From Variovorax sp. N23 (GTDB taxonomy: Bacteria > Pseudomonadota > Gammaproteobacteria > Burkholderiales > Burkholderiaceae_C), in the NCBI RefSeq assembly GCF_025486315.1, contig NZ_JAOOPY010000006.1, forward strand, positions 271,515 through 335,514: 64,000 nt of DNA, read 5' to 3'. Within the stretch, counting starts at the first letter, position 1, and the number at the start of each line of letters is the position of its first letter. Positions 52,977 through 61,734 of this stretch are shown piece by piece. The notes under the pieces were generated by a model. That model searched no databases. It worked only from the letters and a program-made list of their open reading frames with translations, and had not been told where the DNA came from. A program made the position numbers and the translations under genes.

Positions 52977-53612
52977 TCAGAGACCGAGCCGCGACACCGG
53001 GCCGCGCCCGAGCCGCACCACCACCGGCTCGCCGCCCTCGCCGACGGGGGTGAGGTCGACCACGGTGGTCGGCTCCGAGGCGCAGGCGCCAGCGTCGATC
53101 ACGGCGGCGATCAGCTTCTCGAAGCGCTCCCGGATCTCCTGCGCGTCGTTGAGCGGGGCGGTCTCGCCCGGCGGGATCAGCGTGGTCGCCAGGAGCGGCG
53201 CGCCATGCAGGGCCAGCAGCTCGGACAGCACCTTGTGGTCGGGCACGCGCAAGCCGATGGTCTTGCGCTGCGGGTGGCTCACCCGGCGCGGCACTTCCTT
53301 GGTGGCTTCCAGCAGGAAGGTGTAGGGCCCGGGCGTCGCCGCCTTGAGCAGCCGGTACTGCCTGTTGTCGACCTTGGCGTAGTTGGCCAGCTCGCTCAGG
53401 TCGCGGCACAGCAGCGTCAGGTGGTGCTTGTCGTCGACCTGGCGGATGCGGCGCAGCCGGTCGACCGCGTCCTTGTCGTCGAGGTGACAGGCCAGCGCGT
53501 AGCTCGAATCGGTCGGCACGGCGACGATTTCGCCGCGCTCGAGCAGCACCACGGCCTGCTTCAGCAGGCGCTGCTGGGGGTTCTCGGGATGAACTTCGAA
53601 GTATTGAGCCAT
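52977..53612 (-). CDS. YciO/YrdC-Sua5 family protein
   Basis: The 211-residue protein belongs to the YrdC/Sua5/YciO family. Visible parts are VAVPTDSSYALACHL, KHHLTLLCRDLSEL, and KTIGLRVPDHKVLSELL. TsaC/Sua5 members make threonylcarbamoyl-AMP for the tRNA t6A modification, but the sequence is nearer to YciO, in which activity is weak or uncertain. It follows trpS in reverse order and is four bases from the DMT transporter gene. Cytoplasmic. Confidence 0.9.
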   Translation of the reverse strand: MAQYFEVHPENPQQRLLKQAVVLLERGEIVAVPTDSSYALACHLDDKDAVDRLRRIRQVDDKHHLTLLCRDLSELANYAKVDNRQYRLLKAATPGPYTFLLEATKEVPRRVSHPQRKTIGLRVPDHKVLSELLALHGAPLLATTLIPPGETAPLNDAQEIRERFEKLIAAVIDAGACASEPTTVVDLTPVGEGGEPVVVRLGRGPVSRLGL

Positions 53613-53616
53613 GGGG

Positions 53617-54537
53617 TTAGCCTTCCGCAGGTTCGATGGGGACGCGGCGCTCGCGCACCGTCAGCCAGGCGCCGGCCGCGCCGCAGGCGGCGATCATGCC
53701 CATGCCCACCAGCGAGACGACGTCGGGCACGTGCGAGAACACGAGCCAGCCGCCGAGCATGGCGAAGGCGATCTGGGCGTAGAGGTAGGGCGTGAGCGTC
53801 GAGGCCGGCGCCCGCTGGAAGGCGAGGATGAGCATGAAGTGGCCCACGGTGCCCATCAGGCCCATGAGGCACAGCAGCGCCCACCACTGCCACGACGGCA
53901 GGCTCTGCCACACGAAAGGCAGCGCCACCGACGCCAGCAGGGTGCCGGCCCAGCCCGTGTAGAAGTGCATGGTGAGCGGGTTCTCGGTCTGCGCCAGCTT
54001 GCTGGTCAGCACCTGGAACCAGGCGTTCGTCACCACCAGGCCGAAGGGCAGCAGCATCGCCCAGCTGAAGGCGGTGCCCCCGGGGCGGAGGATCACCAGC
54101 GTGCCGGCGAAGCCGCCCGCCACCAGCGCCCAGCGCAGCGGCGACACCTGCTCCTTGAGCACGGTGGCCGCCAGCAGGGTCACGGCCAGGGGTGCGATCA
54201 GCACGATCGACGTGAACTCGGCCAGCGGCATGTAGCGCAGGCTGAAGAAGGCCAGGATGCTGGTGACCAGCAGCAGCGCCCCGCGCAACAGGTGGTAGCG
54301 CGGATGCGCGGTGCGCAGCAGGGCGACGCCGTGGCGCGGCAGCAGCACGAGCGACGTGGCCACGGCCTGGAAGGCGTAGCGGAACCACACGCCCATCAGA
54401 ATCGGCACCGTGGTCACGGAAACCTTGGTGGCGGTGTCGAGCGTCGCGAAGCAGGCGACCGAGAGCAGCACCAGCCCGATGCCGGCGAGGATGCGTTCCG
54501 ATTCGCGGTCGCGCGCGCCTGCTTGCTTGGCGCTCAC
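53617..54537 (-). CDS. DMT-family (EamA) transporter
   Basis: This 306-residue inner-membrane protein has ten predicted helices in two EamA repeats; the first begins LAGIGLVLLSVACFATLDTATK and the second at FSWAMLLPFGLVVTNAWFQVLTSKLAQTENPLTMHFYTGW. The GTG at 54537 overlaps the PHP gene stop as GTGA and is the best start. Such carriers export or import small metabolites; the substrate is unknown. It lies between the PHP phosphatase and the YciO-like gene on one strand. Confidence 0.9.
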   Translation of the reverse strand: MSAKQAGARDRESERILAGIGLVLLSVACFATLDTATKVSVTTVPILMGVWFRYAFQAVATSLVLLPRHGVALLRTAHPRYHLLRGALLLVTSILAFFSLRYMPLAEFTSIVLIAPLAVTLLAATVLKEQVSPLRWALVAGGFAGTLVILRPGGTAFSWAMLLPFGLVVTNAWFQVLTSKLAQTENPLTMHFYTGWAGTLLASVALPFVWQSLPSWQWWALLCLMGLMGTVGHFMLILAFQRAPASTLTPYLYAQIAFAMLGGWLVFSHVPDVVSLVGMGMIAACGAAGAWLTVRERRVPIEPAEG

Positions 54538-55388
54538 TGGATGCGGTCTTCGAGCAGTTCCCAGACCGGTGTCAGGGTGCCCGGGAGCCAGGGCAGCTTG
54601 CCCAGGTCGACGTGGCTCTCGTCGGGGCTGTGGAAATCGCTGCCGCGCGACGCGGCGAAGCCGTATTCCAGGGCCTTCTCGGTGTACTCGACGTATTCGG
54701 CGGGGCTGTGGCTGCCGGTCACGACCTCGATCGCGCGGCCGCCGTGCGCCTGGAATTCGATGAAGAGCGCATGCTCCTCGTTGGCGGTGAAGTTGTAGCG
54801 CCCCGGGTGCGCCACCACGGCGATGCCGCCGCCCGCCGTGATCCAGTGCACCGCGTCCTTCAGCGTGGCCCAGCGGTGCGGCACGTAGCCCGGCTTGCCT
54901 TCGGTGAGGTACTTGCGGAACACCTCCGAGGTGTCGCGGCAGACGCCGCTCTCGACCAGGAAGCGCGCGAAGTGGGTGCGCGAGATCAGTTCCGGATTGC
55001 CGACGAAGGTGAGGGCGCCTTCGTAAGCGCCGGGGATGCCTACCCGCGCCAGGCCCGCCGACATCTCCTGTGCGCGCTCGCCGCGGCCACCACGGGTGGC
55101 CTGCAGGCCGGCGCGCATGCGGGCGTCGTCCGGGTCGAAGCCCAGGCCGACGATGTGCACGGTCTCGCCGGCGAAGGTCACGGAGATCTCGCAGCCGGTG
55201 AGATAGCGCATGCCCTGGGCCTTGGCCGCCGCCATGGCGCGGTGCTGGCCGCCGACCTCGTCGTGGTCGGTGAGCGCCCACAACTCGACGCCGTTGGCCG
55301 CGGCGCGTTCGGCCAGCGCCTCGGGCGTGAGCGTGCCGTCGGACACCACGGAGTGGCAGTGCAGGTCGGCATTGAGGATGGAAGGCAC
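54534..55388 (-). CDS. PHP-domain phosphatase (RnaAM/3',5'-nucleoside bisphosphate phosphatase type)
   Basis: The 284-residue protein has a PHP fold with the metal-binding motifs ADLHCHSVVSDG, ALTDHDEVGG, GCEIS, VVAHPGRY and GSDFHSPDE. Related enzymes (TrpH/RnaAM) remove 3'-phosphates from nucleotide 3',5'-bisphosphates or process short RNAs 5' to 3'. The start is GTG 55388 (PSILNADLH). It overlaps the transporter gene by four bases. Confidence 0.9.
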   Translation of the reverse strand: MPSILNADLHCHSVVSDGTLTPEALAERAAANGVELWALTDHDEVGGQHRAMAAAKAQGMRYLTGCEISVTFAGETVHIVGLGFDPDDARMRAGLQATRGGRGERAQEMSAGLARVGIPGAYEGALTFVGNPELISRTHFARFLVESGVCRDTSEVFRKYLTEGKPGYVPHRWATLKDAVHWITAGGGIAVVAHPGRYNFTANEEHALFIEFQAHGGRAIEVVTGSHSPAEYVEYTEKALEYGFAASRGSDFHSPDESHVDLGKLPWLPGTLTPVWELLEDRIQ

Positions 55389-55449
55389 GCGCCGATTTTA
55401 AGTGCTCGCCTCGTTGGGCGCCGGGCGCTCCGGCGACAACCCTGCGGGA

Positions 55450-56460
55450 CTATCGGTCCCTGCGGCGCCGCGCCACCCAGGCCGCGATGGCGGTGAAGCC
55501 GCCCACGATGGCCACCACGATCCAGAAGCCGTGCCTGTCCTCGGCCAGCGGGATGCCGCCGACGTTCATGCCGAACAGGCCGGCCAGGATGTTGATGGGC
55601 AGGGCCAGGACGGTCACCACCGTCAGCACGAACAGGCTGCGGTTGTTGTCCTCGTTCACGCTGGCCGCGATCTCTTCCTGCAGCAGCTTGATGCGCTCCT
55701 GCAGGCCCTGCATGTCGCGCAGGACGACCGAGAACTCCTCGCTGGCGCCGCGCAGTTCCTGCACGTCGTCCTCGGCCATCCAGGCGGGTGGATGCTGCAA
55801 CAGGCGGAACAGCGCCGCCGGTTCGGGCGCCAGCAGCCGCTGCAGACGCACCAGCAGCCGGCGCAGCACGCCCAGCCGCGCGCGCTTGCGGTCGAGCCGG
55901 CCGCTCAGCAGCTCGTCCTCGACGTGATCGACGCGGGTGGTCACGCCGCGCACGATCTCCACCAGCCCGTCGGCCTGGGTGCGCATCAGCTGCTCGAGCA
56001 GCGCGACGCTCGAACGCGGCGATTCGCCGTACCGCACCGCGGTGCGTAGCGCGTCGACGCTGCGCAGGGGCTGCGTGCGCGCGGTGACCACCAGCCGGGG
56101 GCCGACGCTGATCCACAGCGTGGCGATGTCCGAGGGCTCGAAGCCGAAGTCGAAGTGCACGTCGTTCACCACGGCGATGAGCGCGTCCTCGTCGCGCTCG
56201 ATGCGGGTGGAATGCGAGCCGTCCTTGAGCGTCTCGTAGAAGGCGTCGGACAGCTGCGCGTGGCGCTGCAGCCAGCGCTCGGCCTGCGCATGGCTCAGAT
56301 TGAAATGCAGCCAGAGAAAGCCGTCGGGCGCGCTGGGGTCGGCCAGCCAGTGGGCCGCCGCGTCCAGGTCGACCGGGCGCGCCGCACCGGTCTCGACGGG
56401 GTCGAACAGGTAGCCGCAGATCAGGCCCGCATCATCCTGAGCGGGGGCAGGCGTGGTCAT
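55450..56460 (-). CDS. CorA/ZntB-family divalent-cation transporter
   Basis: The 336-residue protein has the CorA layout. A large cytoplasmic domain (residues 1-270) with a long helix (RLDRKRARLGVLRRLLVRLQRLL) is followed by two C-terminal helices joined by the GMN motif (GLFGMNVGGIPL, residues 297-299). GMN marks the pore loop. ZntB-type members move Zn2+ and CorA-type Mg2+; this one looks nearer to ZntB, but metal choice cannot be read. ATG 56460 gives the most compact N-terminus. Divergent from the PPK2 gene. Confidence 0.9.
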   Translation of the reverse strand: MTTPAPAQDDAGLICGYLFDPVETGAARPVDLDAAAHWLADPSAPDGFLWLHFNLSHAQAERWLQRHAQLSDAFYETLKDGSHSTRIERDEDALIAVVNDVHFDFGFEPSDIATLWISVGPRLVVTARTQPLRSVDALRTAVRYGESPRSSVALLEQLMRTQADGLVEIVRGVTTRVDHVEDELLSGRLDRKRARLGVLRRLLVRLQRLLAPEPAALFRLLQHPPAWMAEDDVQELRGASEEFSVVLRDMQGLQERIKLLQEEIAASVNEDNNRSLFVLTVVTVLALPINILAGLFGMNVGGIPLAEDRHGFWIVVAIVGGFTAIAAWVARRRRDR

Positions 56461-56610
56461 GGTAGGCAAGCGAAAAGCGTCTGTCGTACAGGGAGGAGCG
56501 GCCGATGCTTGCTCAGGCGCATGACAGCCGTGTGTCAACGTCACGGTCTTGTCATGCCGCCGTCATCCGGCCGCGGCAGCATCGCCACCACCTTTTCGAG
56601 CCCCATCACC

Positions 56611-57528
56611 ATGACGCTGCCGAACGCCCAACCCGACCACGACGAACTGATGCGGCGCATTGCGCGCGACCTGGTCGACAGCTACGACGAAGAACTCGAA
56701 CTGGAGATCGAGGACCGCAACGTCGACGAGGACGGCGCGCCGGTCGGCGTCGACAAGGCCGCCCGTGCCGCCTATTTCCGCGAGCTGTTCCGCCTGCAGG
56801 GCGAACTCGTGAAGCTGCAGGACTGGGTGCAGCACAGCAAGCAGAAGGTCGTGATCCTGTTCGAGGGCCGCGACGCGGCGGGCAAGGGCGGCGTCATCAA
56901 GCGCATCACCCAGCGGCTGAACCCGCGCGTGGCCCGCGTGGCCGCGCTGCCCGCGCCCAACGACCGCGAACGCACGCAGTGGTACTTCCAGCGCTATGCC
57001 GCCCACCTGCCCGCAGCCGGCGAGATCGTGCTGTTCGACCGCAGCTGGTACAACCGCGCCGGCGTCGAGCGGGTGATGGGCTTCTGCTCCGATGAAGAGT
57101 ACGAGGAGTTCTTCCGCAGCGTGCCCGAGTTCGAGAAGATGCTGGTGCGCTCGGGCATCAAGCTCATCAAGTACTGGTTCTCCATCACCGACGACGAGCA
57201 GCACCTGCGCTTCCTCGGCCGCATCCACGACCCGCTCAAGCAGTGGAAGCTCAGCCCCATGGACCTCGAAAGCCGCCGCCGCTGGGAGGAATACACCAAG
57301 GCGAAGGAAACCATGCTCGAGCGCACCCACATCCCCGAGGCGCCCTGGTGGGTGGTGCAGGCGGTCGACAAGAAGAAGGCGCGCCTGAACTGCATCGCCC
57401 ACCTGCTCGACCAGTTGCCCTATCACGAGGTGGCGCACGCGCCGGTCGACCTGCCGGCGCGCGTGCGCAACCCCGACTACCTGCGCCTGCCGGTCCCCGC
57501 GAGCATGTACGTGCCCGAGCGCTACTGA
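56611..57528 (+). CDS. ppk2: Polyphosphate kinase 2
   Basis: PPK2 uses polyphosphate to phosphorylate nucleotides (or the reverse). The 305-residue protein has Walker A in FEGRDAAGKGGVIKRITQRLNPR (residues 86-94), the lid-type segment ERTQWYFQRYAAHLPAAGEI, Walker B LFDRSWYNRAGVERVMGFC and IKYWFSITDDEQHLRFLGRI. This is a single PPK2 domain. Whether it favours GDP or ADP (class I) or AMP cannot be told by eye. ATG 56611 is 151 bases from the divergent cation-transporter start. It lies alone. Confidence 0.94.
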   Translation: MTLPNAQPDHDELMRRIARDLVDSYDEELELEIEDRNVDEDGAPVGVDKAARAAYFRELFRLQGELVKLQDWVQHSKQKVVILFEGRDAAGKGGVIKRITQRLNPRVARVAALPAPNDRERTQWYFQRYAAHLPAAGEIVLFDRSWYNRAGVERVMGFCSDEEYEEFFRSVPEFEKMLVRSGIKLIKYWFSITDDEQHLRFLGRIHDPLKQWKLSPMDLESRRRWEEYTKAKETMLERTHIPEAPWWVVQAVDKKKARLNCIAHLLDQLPYHEVAHAPVDLPARVRNPDYLRLPVPASMYVPERY

Positions 57529-57568
57529 CCATCGTCCTGCGCGGCGCGGAAGCTGCTACCGTGCGGGC

Positions 57569-58606
57569 ATGGTTCGCCGTTCCACCACCTCCGCGCTGAC
57601 GCGTGCCTATGCGCGCAACCTGCGGGCGCTCACCAAGGTCACCTTCGGGGCCGGCAAGCGCGCCGCGGCGCAATGGCAGCAGGCTGCCGTCCAGCAGAAC
57701 AAGCCCCCGCCCGGGCCGGGCGACTGGCTCTCCGGCATGGCGGTCGGCCCGGCCGGGGCGCGCCGCTATCACCTCTATCGGCCACCGGGGCTGACGCTCG
57801 CGCCCGGCGAAAAGCTGCCGCTGCTGGTGATGCTGCACGGTTGCGGCCAGACCGGCCGCGACCTCGCCGCCAGCAGCCGCATGAACCGCCTGGCCACGCG
57901 CGAGCGCTTCCTCGTGCTCTACCCCGAGCAGGACCGCATGGTGAACCCGCACGGCTGCTGGAACTGGTACGACACGCGCAGCGGCAAGGCCCGCGCCGAG
58001 GCCGCCACGCTGATGGCCGCGGTCGACCAGGTCTGCCTGTTCCATCCGGTGGACCGCGACCGCATCGCCGTCGCCGGGCTCTCGGCCGGCGCCAGCATGG
58101 CAGTGCTGATGGCCACGCACTACCCCGGTCGCTTCAAGGCCGTGGCGATGCACTCGGGCGTGGCGCCGGGGGCCGCGCAATCGCCGGCCACGGCGCTCGG
58201 CGCGATGCGCGGCAAGCGCACGCCGGTGGTGTCGGTGACGGCCGTCGGCAAGGCGCTCGGCGCGGCCGCGGTGGGCGCGAGCCTTCCGCCCTTGCTGGTG
58301 CTGCATGGCGATGCCGACAGTGTCGTCACGCTGGGCAATGCGAGCGACACCGCCGCCGTGTGGGCCACCGCCACCGGCGCCCGGCCCGGTGTGCTGCGCA
58401 CGATGCAGCGCGGCAAGCGGCATCCGATGCGCGTGCTCGACTTCACACGCGACGGCCGCACGTTGGTGCGCCTGTGCGAGATCTGCGGGCTCGGCCACGC
58501 ATGGAGCGGCGGCACTGCGCGGCAGGCCTTCAGCGACCCGGCCGGGCCGGACGCGTCAAAGCTGGTGTGGGCGTTCGTGGCTAAGCAGTTCGCCCCGGCA
58601 CGCTGA
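57569..58606 (+). CDS. PHB-depolymerase-family esterase
   Basis: The 345-residue protein is an alpha/beta hydrolase of the extracellular PHB depolymerase/feruloyl esterase type. It has the oxyanion HGCGQTGRDLAASSRMNRLA, CWNWYD, the nucleophile elbow AVAGLSAGASM with Ser172, the acid loop LLVLHGDADSVV, and a catalytic His near the end in GLGHAWSGG. The N-terminus is basic and lacks a clear signal peptide, so it could be intracellular. It might act on polyhydroxybutyrate oligomers or other esters. Next genes are the urea importer. Confidence 0.85.
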   Translation: MVRRSTTSALTRAYARNLRALTKVTFGAGKRAAAQWQQAAVQQNKPPPGPGDWLSGMAVGPAGARRYHLYRPPGLTLAPGEKLPLLVMLHGCGQTGRDLAASSRMNRLATRERFLVLYPEQDRMVNPHGCWNWYDTRSGKARAEAATLMAAVDQVCLFHPVDRDRIAVAGLSAGASMAVLMATHYPGRFKAVAMHSGVAPGAAQSPATALGAMRGKRTPVVSVTAVGKALGAAAVGASLPPLLVLHGDADSVVTLGNASDTAAVWATATGARPGVLRTMQRGKRHPMRVLDFTRDGRTLVRLCEICGLGHAWSGGTARQAFSDPAGPDASKLVWAFVAKQFAPAR

Positions 58607-58754
58607 GTCGGACGCCGCGTTGCCGGCGTGTCGGCCCGTACGCCACCCGGCGTATTTGTGACTTCCTCCCTGCCGAAGAGACTTCGCTCCATCGCTGCGC
58701 ATCACCCCGATGACCGCAACGGTTCAAGTCAATCACACAGGAGCAGGAGTCACC

Positions 58755-60023
58755 ATGCAACGTCGTTTCACCCTCAAGGCGCTCAGCGCCGCCGCCCTGC
58801 TGGCCAGCATTTCCGCTGCACCCGCATTCGCCGCCGACACCATCAAGGTCGGCGTGCTGCACTCACTGTCGGGCACGATGGCGATCTCTGAAACGGTGTT
58901 GAAAGACACCGTGCTGATGGCCATCGAGGACATCAACAAGAAGGGCGGCGTGCTGGGCAAGCAGCTCGAACCCGTGATCGTCGACCCGGCCTCCAACTGG
59001 CCGCTGTTCGCCGAGAAGACCAAGCAGCTGCTAGGCCAGGACAAGGTCTCGGTCATCTTCGGCTGCTGGACCTCGGTGTCGCGCAAGTCGGTGCTGCCGG
59101 TGGTCGAGGAAATGAACGGCCTGCTGTTCTACCCGGTGCAGTACGAAGGCGAAGAGCTGTCGAAGAACGTGTTCTACACGGGCGCGGCCCCCAACCAGCA
59201 GGCCATCCCGGCCGTCGACTACCTGATGAGCAAGGAAGGCGGCGGCGCCAAGCGCTGGGTGCTGCTGGGCACCGACTACGTGTACCCGCGCACCACCAAC
59301 AAGATCCTGCGCGCCTACTTGAAGAGCAAGGGCGTGAAGGACACCGACATCGACGAGAAGTACACGCCGTTCGGCCACAGCGACTATCAGACCATCGTCG
59401 CCGACGTCAAGAAGTTCTCGGCCGGTGGCAAGACGGCGGTGGTGTCGACCATCAACGGCGACTCCAACGTGCCTTTCTACAAGGAATTGGGCAACGCCGG
59501 CCTGAAGGCCAAGGACGTGCCGGTCGTCGCCTTCTCGGTCGGCGAAGAAGAACTGCGCGGCGTGGACACCAAGCCGCTGGTGGGTCACCTGGCCGCATGG
59601 AACTACTTCATGTCGATCAAGAACCCGACCAACACCGCCTTCATCAAGCAGTGGAGCGACTACGCCAAGGCCAAGAAGATCCCGGGCCACATGGACAAGC
59701 CGCTGACCAACGACCCGATGGAAGCCACCTGGATCGGCATCCACATGTGGAAGCAGGCCGTCGAGAAGGCCAAGTCGACCGACACCGACAAGGTGATCGC
59801 CGCCATGGCCGGCCAGACCTTCAACGCACCGTCGGGCATCGTCTCGAAGATGGACGAGAAGAACCACCATCTGCACAAGAGCGTGTTCATCGGCGAGATC
59901 AAGGCCGACGGCCAGTTCAACGTGGTGTGGAAGACGCCGGGCCCGGTCAAGGCCAAGCCGTGGAGCCCGTACATCGAAGGCAACGACAAGAAGCCGGATC
60001 AGCCTGCCGGCAAGTCGATGTAA
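58755..60023 (+). CDS. urtA: Urea ABC transporter substrate-binding protein
   Basis: The 422-residue periplasmic protein has a signal peptide (LSAAALLASISAAPAFAAD) and the UrtA fold: IKVGVLHSLSGTMAISE, FGCWTSVSRKSVLPVVEE, VQYEGEELSKNVFYTGAAPNQQ, and LLGTDYVYPRTTNKI. It binds urea and delivers it to UrtBC. A GGAGCAGGAG site precedes the ATG. It starts the urtABCD run, and nitrogen control by NtrC is usual, but no clear sigma54 promoter is visible upstream. Confidence 0.95.
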   Translation: MQRRFTLKALSAAALLASISAAPAFAADTIKVGVLHSLSGTMAISETVLKDTVLMAIEDINKKGGVLGKQLEPVIVDPASNWPLFAEKTKQLLGQDKVSVIFGCWTSVSRKSVLPVVEEMNGLLFYPVQYEGEELSKNVFYTGAAPNQQAIPAVDYLMSKEGGGAKRWVLLGTDYVYPRTTNKILRAYLKSKGVKDTDIDEKYTPFGHSDYQTIVADVKKFSAGGKTAVVSTINGDSNVPFYKELGNAGLKAKDVPVVAFSVGEEELRGVDTKPLVGHLAAWNYFMSIKNPTNTAFIKQWSDYAKAKKIPGHMDKPLTNDPMEATWIGIHMWKQAVEKAKSTDTDKVIAAMAGQTFNAPSGIVSKMDEKNHHLHKSVFIGEIKADGQFNVVWKTPGPVKAKPWSPYIEGNDKKPDQPAGKSM

Positions 60024-60026
60024 CTT

Positions 60027-60122
60027 GGCTCGCCCCCAGGATGCGGCGCACTTCGTGTCGCCTCCTCCCACCCCCTACCGGGGGCAACACCTGCGGCCCG
60101 GCGAAGCCGGTTCCGCGGTGTT
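60027..60122. repeat. Family-type GC-rich repeat in the urtA-urtB spacer
   Basis: The spacer CTCGCCCCCAGG ... CCCCCTACCGGGGGC ... CCGGCGAAGCCGG ... CCGCGGTG is a palindromic, non-coding element of a kind repeated in many Comamonadaceae genomes (recognition from memory). It contains two short perfect stems. A related but different element is at the right edge of the window. Confidence 0.5.
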
Positions 60123-60141
60123 CCCACATCAGAGAGACGCC

Positions 60142-61734
60142 GTGCGAATACCCATGCGCTTCATCCATTCCTGCGCGGCGGCGTTCGCGCTTCTTGCGGC
60201 CCTGTCCGCCCACGCACTGACGGCCGACGAGGCCAGGGCGATCGCCTCGGGCGACACCGAGGCGCGCATTGCCGCGCTCGACAAGGCGGTGCTCACCGCC
60301 GACGAGAAGACCGCGGCCTTCATCCAGGCGATGGCCGACGACGCGGTCAAGTACACCGCCGACAAGGTGTTCGTCATCAAGGACGACAAGGGTTACGACC
60401 CGGTCACCGGCGCCGAAGCCAAGGTGCCCGACGACGCCGAGGACGTCGTCAACAACAACCTGATGCGCGGCGCCTTCGACGCCGCGCAGGCCGTGCTGCA
60501 GCTGACCAGCCCCGACGAGAAGGTCCGCGCCGAGGCGGCACAGGCCCTGCTGAAGGAGCCGAGCGAATCGCGCCTGCCGGCCGTCGAGCGCGCGCTGGCG
60601 GCGGAGACGAACCCCGCGATCAAGGCCCAGCTCGAACTGGTGCGCGCCGCCTCCATGATCAACAGCGTCGACCCGGCGCGCCGCATCGCCGCGGCGCAAG
60701 CGCTGGCCGAGCGCAAGAGCCCCGACACCAAGCTGCTGCTCAACCAGCGGCTGGCCGATGAGGCGGACGCGAAGGTGAGGCGCGCCATCGCGGCCTCCAT
60801 CGCCAGCATCGATGGCGCGCTGGTCTGGGGCGACCGCATCAACGCGATCTTCAGCGGCATCAGCCTGGGTTCGGTGCTGCTGCTGGCCGCGCTGGGCCTG
60901 GCCATCACCTACGGGCTGATGGGTGTGATCAACATGGCGCACGGCGAACTGATGATGATCGGCGCCTACGCGACCTACGTGATGCAGGGCATCTTCCAGC
61001 GCTACGTCCCGGAATCGATGTTCGGCCTGTACCTGGTCGCGGCCATCCCGGTGGCGTTCCTGGCCTCGGCGCTGGTCGGCGCGGTGCTGGAGCGCGGCGT
61101 GATCCGCTTCCTGTACGGCCGGCCGCTCGAGACACTGCTGGCCACCTGGGGCATCAGCCTGATGCTGCAGCAGATGGTGCGCTCGCTCTTCGGCGCGCAG
61201 AACGTCGGCGTGGAGAACCCCGGCTGGATGAGCGGCGGCTTCACCATGCTGAGCAACGTGACGCTGCCGTGGAACCGCATCGGCATCATCATCTTCGCAG
61301 GGCTGGTGCTGCTGGCGATGGGCTGGCTCATCGGCAAGACACGGCTCGGCCTGTTCGTGCGCGGCGTGACGCAGAACCGCCCGATCGCCTCGTGCATGGG
61401 CGTGAACACGGCCCGCATCGACACCTACGCCTTCGCGCTGGGCTCAGGCATCGCCGGCCTCGCGGGTTGCGCGCTGAGCCAGATCGGCAACGTCGGCCCC
61501 GACCTCGGCCAGAGCTACATCGTCGACTCGTTCATGGTGGTGGTGATGGGCGGCGTCGGCCAGCTCGCCGGCACGGTGTACGCGGCCATGGGCCTGGGCA
61601 TCCTGAACAAGTTCATCGAAGGCTGGGCCGGTGCGGTGCTCGCGAAGATCGCGGTGCTGGTCTTCATCATCATCTTCATCCAGAAGCGGCCGCAGGGCAT
61701 CTTTGCCATGAAGGGTCGGAGCGCAGAGGCATGA
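60142..61734 (+). CDS. urtB: Urea ABC transporter permease UrtB
   Basis: The 530-residue permease has a signal peptide, an exported alpha-helical N-terminal region of about 200 residues (HEAT-like: VRAEAAQALLKEPSESRLPAVERALA), and then a LivH-type membrane domain from about residue 235 (ISLGSVLLLAALGLAITYGLMGVINMAHGELMMIGAYATY, and GLFVRGVTQNRPIASCMGVNT). This N-terminal extension is typical of UrtB. GTG 60142 is used, with AGAGAG five bases before it; ATG 60154 would drop four residues. The stop overlaps urtC. Confidence 0.93.
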   Translation: MRIPMRFIHSCAAAFALLAALSAHALTADEARAIASGDTEARIAALDKAVLTADEKTAAFIQAMADDAVKYTADKVFVIKDDKGYDPVTGAEAKVPDDAEDVVNNNLMRGAFDAAQAVLQLTSPDEKVRAEAAQALLKEPSESRLPAVERALAAETNPAIKAQLELVRAASMINSVDPARRIAAAQALAERKSPDTKLLLNQRLADEADAKVRRAIAASIASIDGALVWGDRINAIFSGISLGSVLLLAALGLAITYGLMGVINMAHGELMMIGAYATYVMQGIFQRYVPESMFGLYLVAAIPVAFLASALVGAVLERGVIRFLYGRPLETLLATWGISLMLQQMVRSLFGAQNVGVENPGWMSGGFTMLSNVTLPWNRIGIIIFAGLVLLAMGWLIGKTRLGLFVRGVTQNRPIASCMGVNTARIDTYAFALGSGIAGLAGCALSQIGNVGPDLGQSYIVDSFMVVVMGGVGQLAGTVYAAMGLGILNKFIEGWAGAVLAKIAVLVFIIIFIQKRPQGIFAMKGRSAEA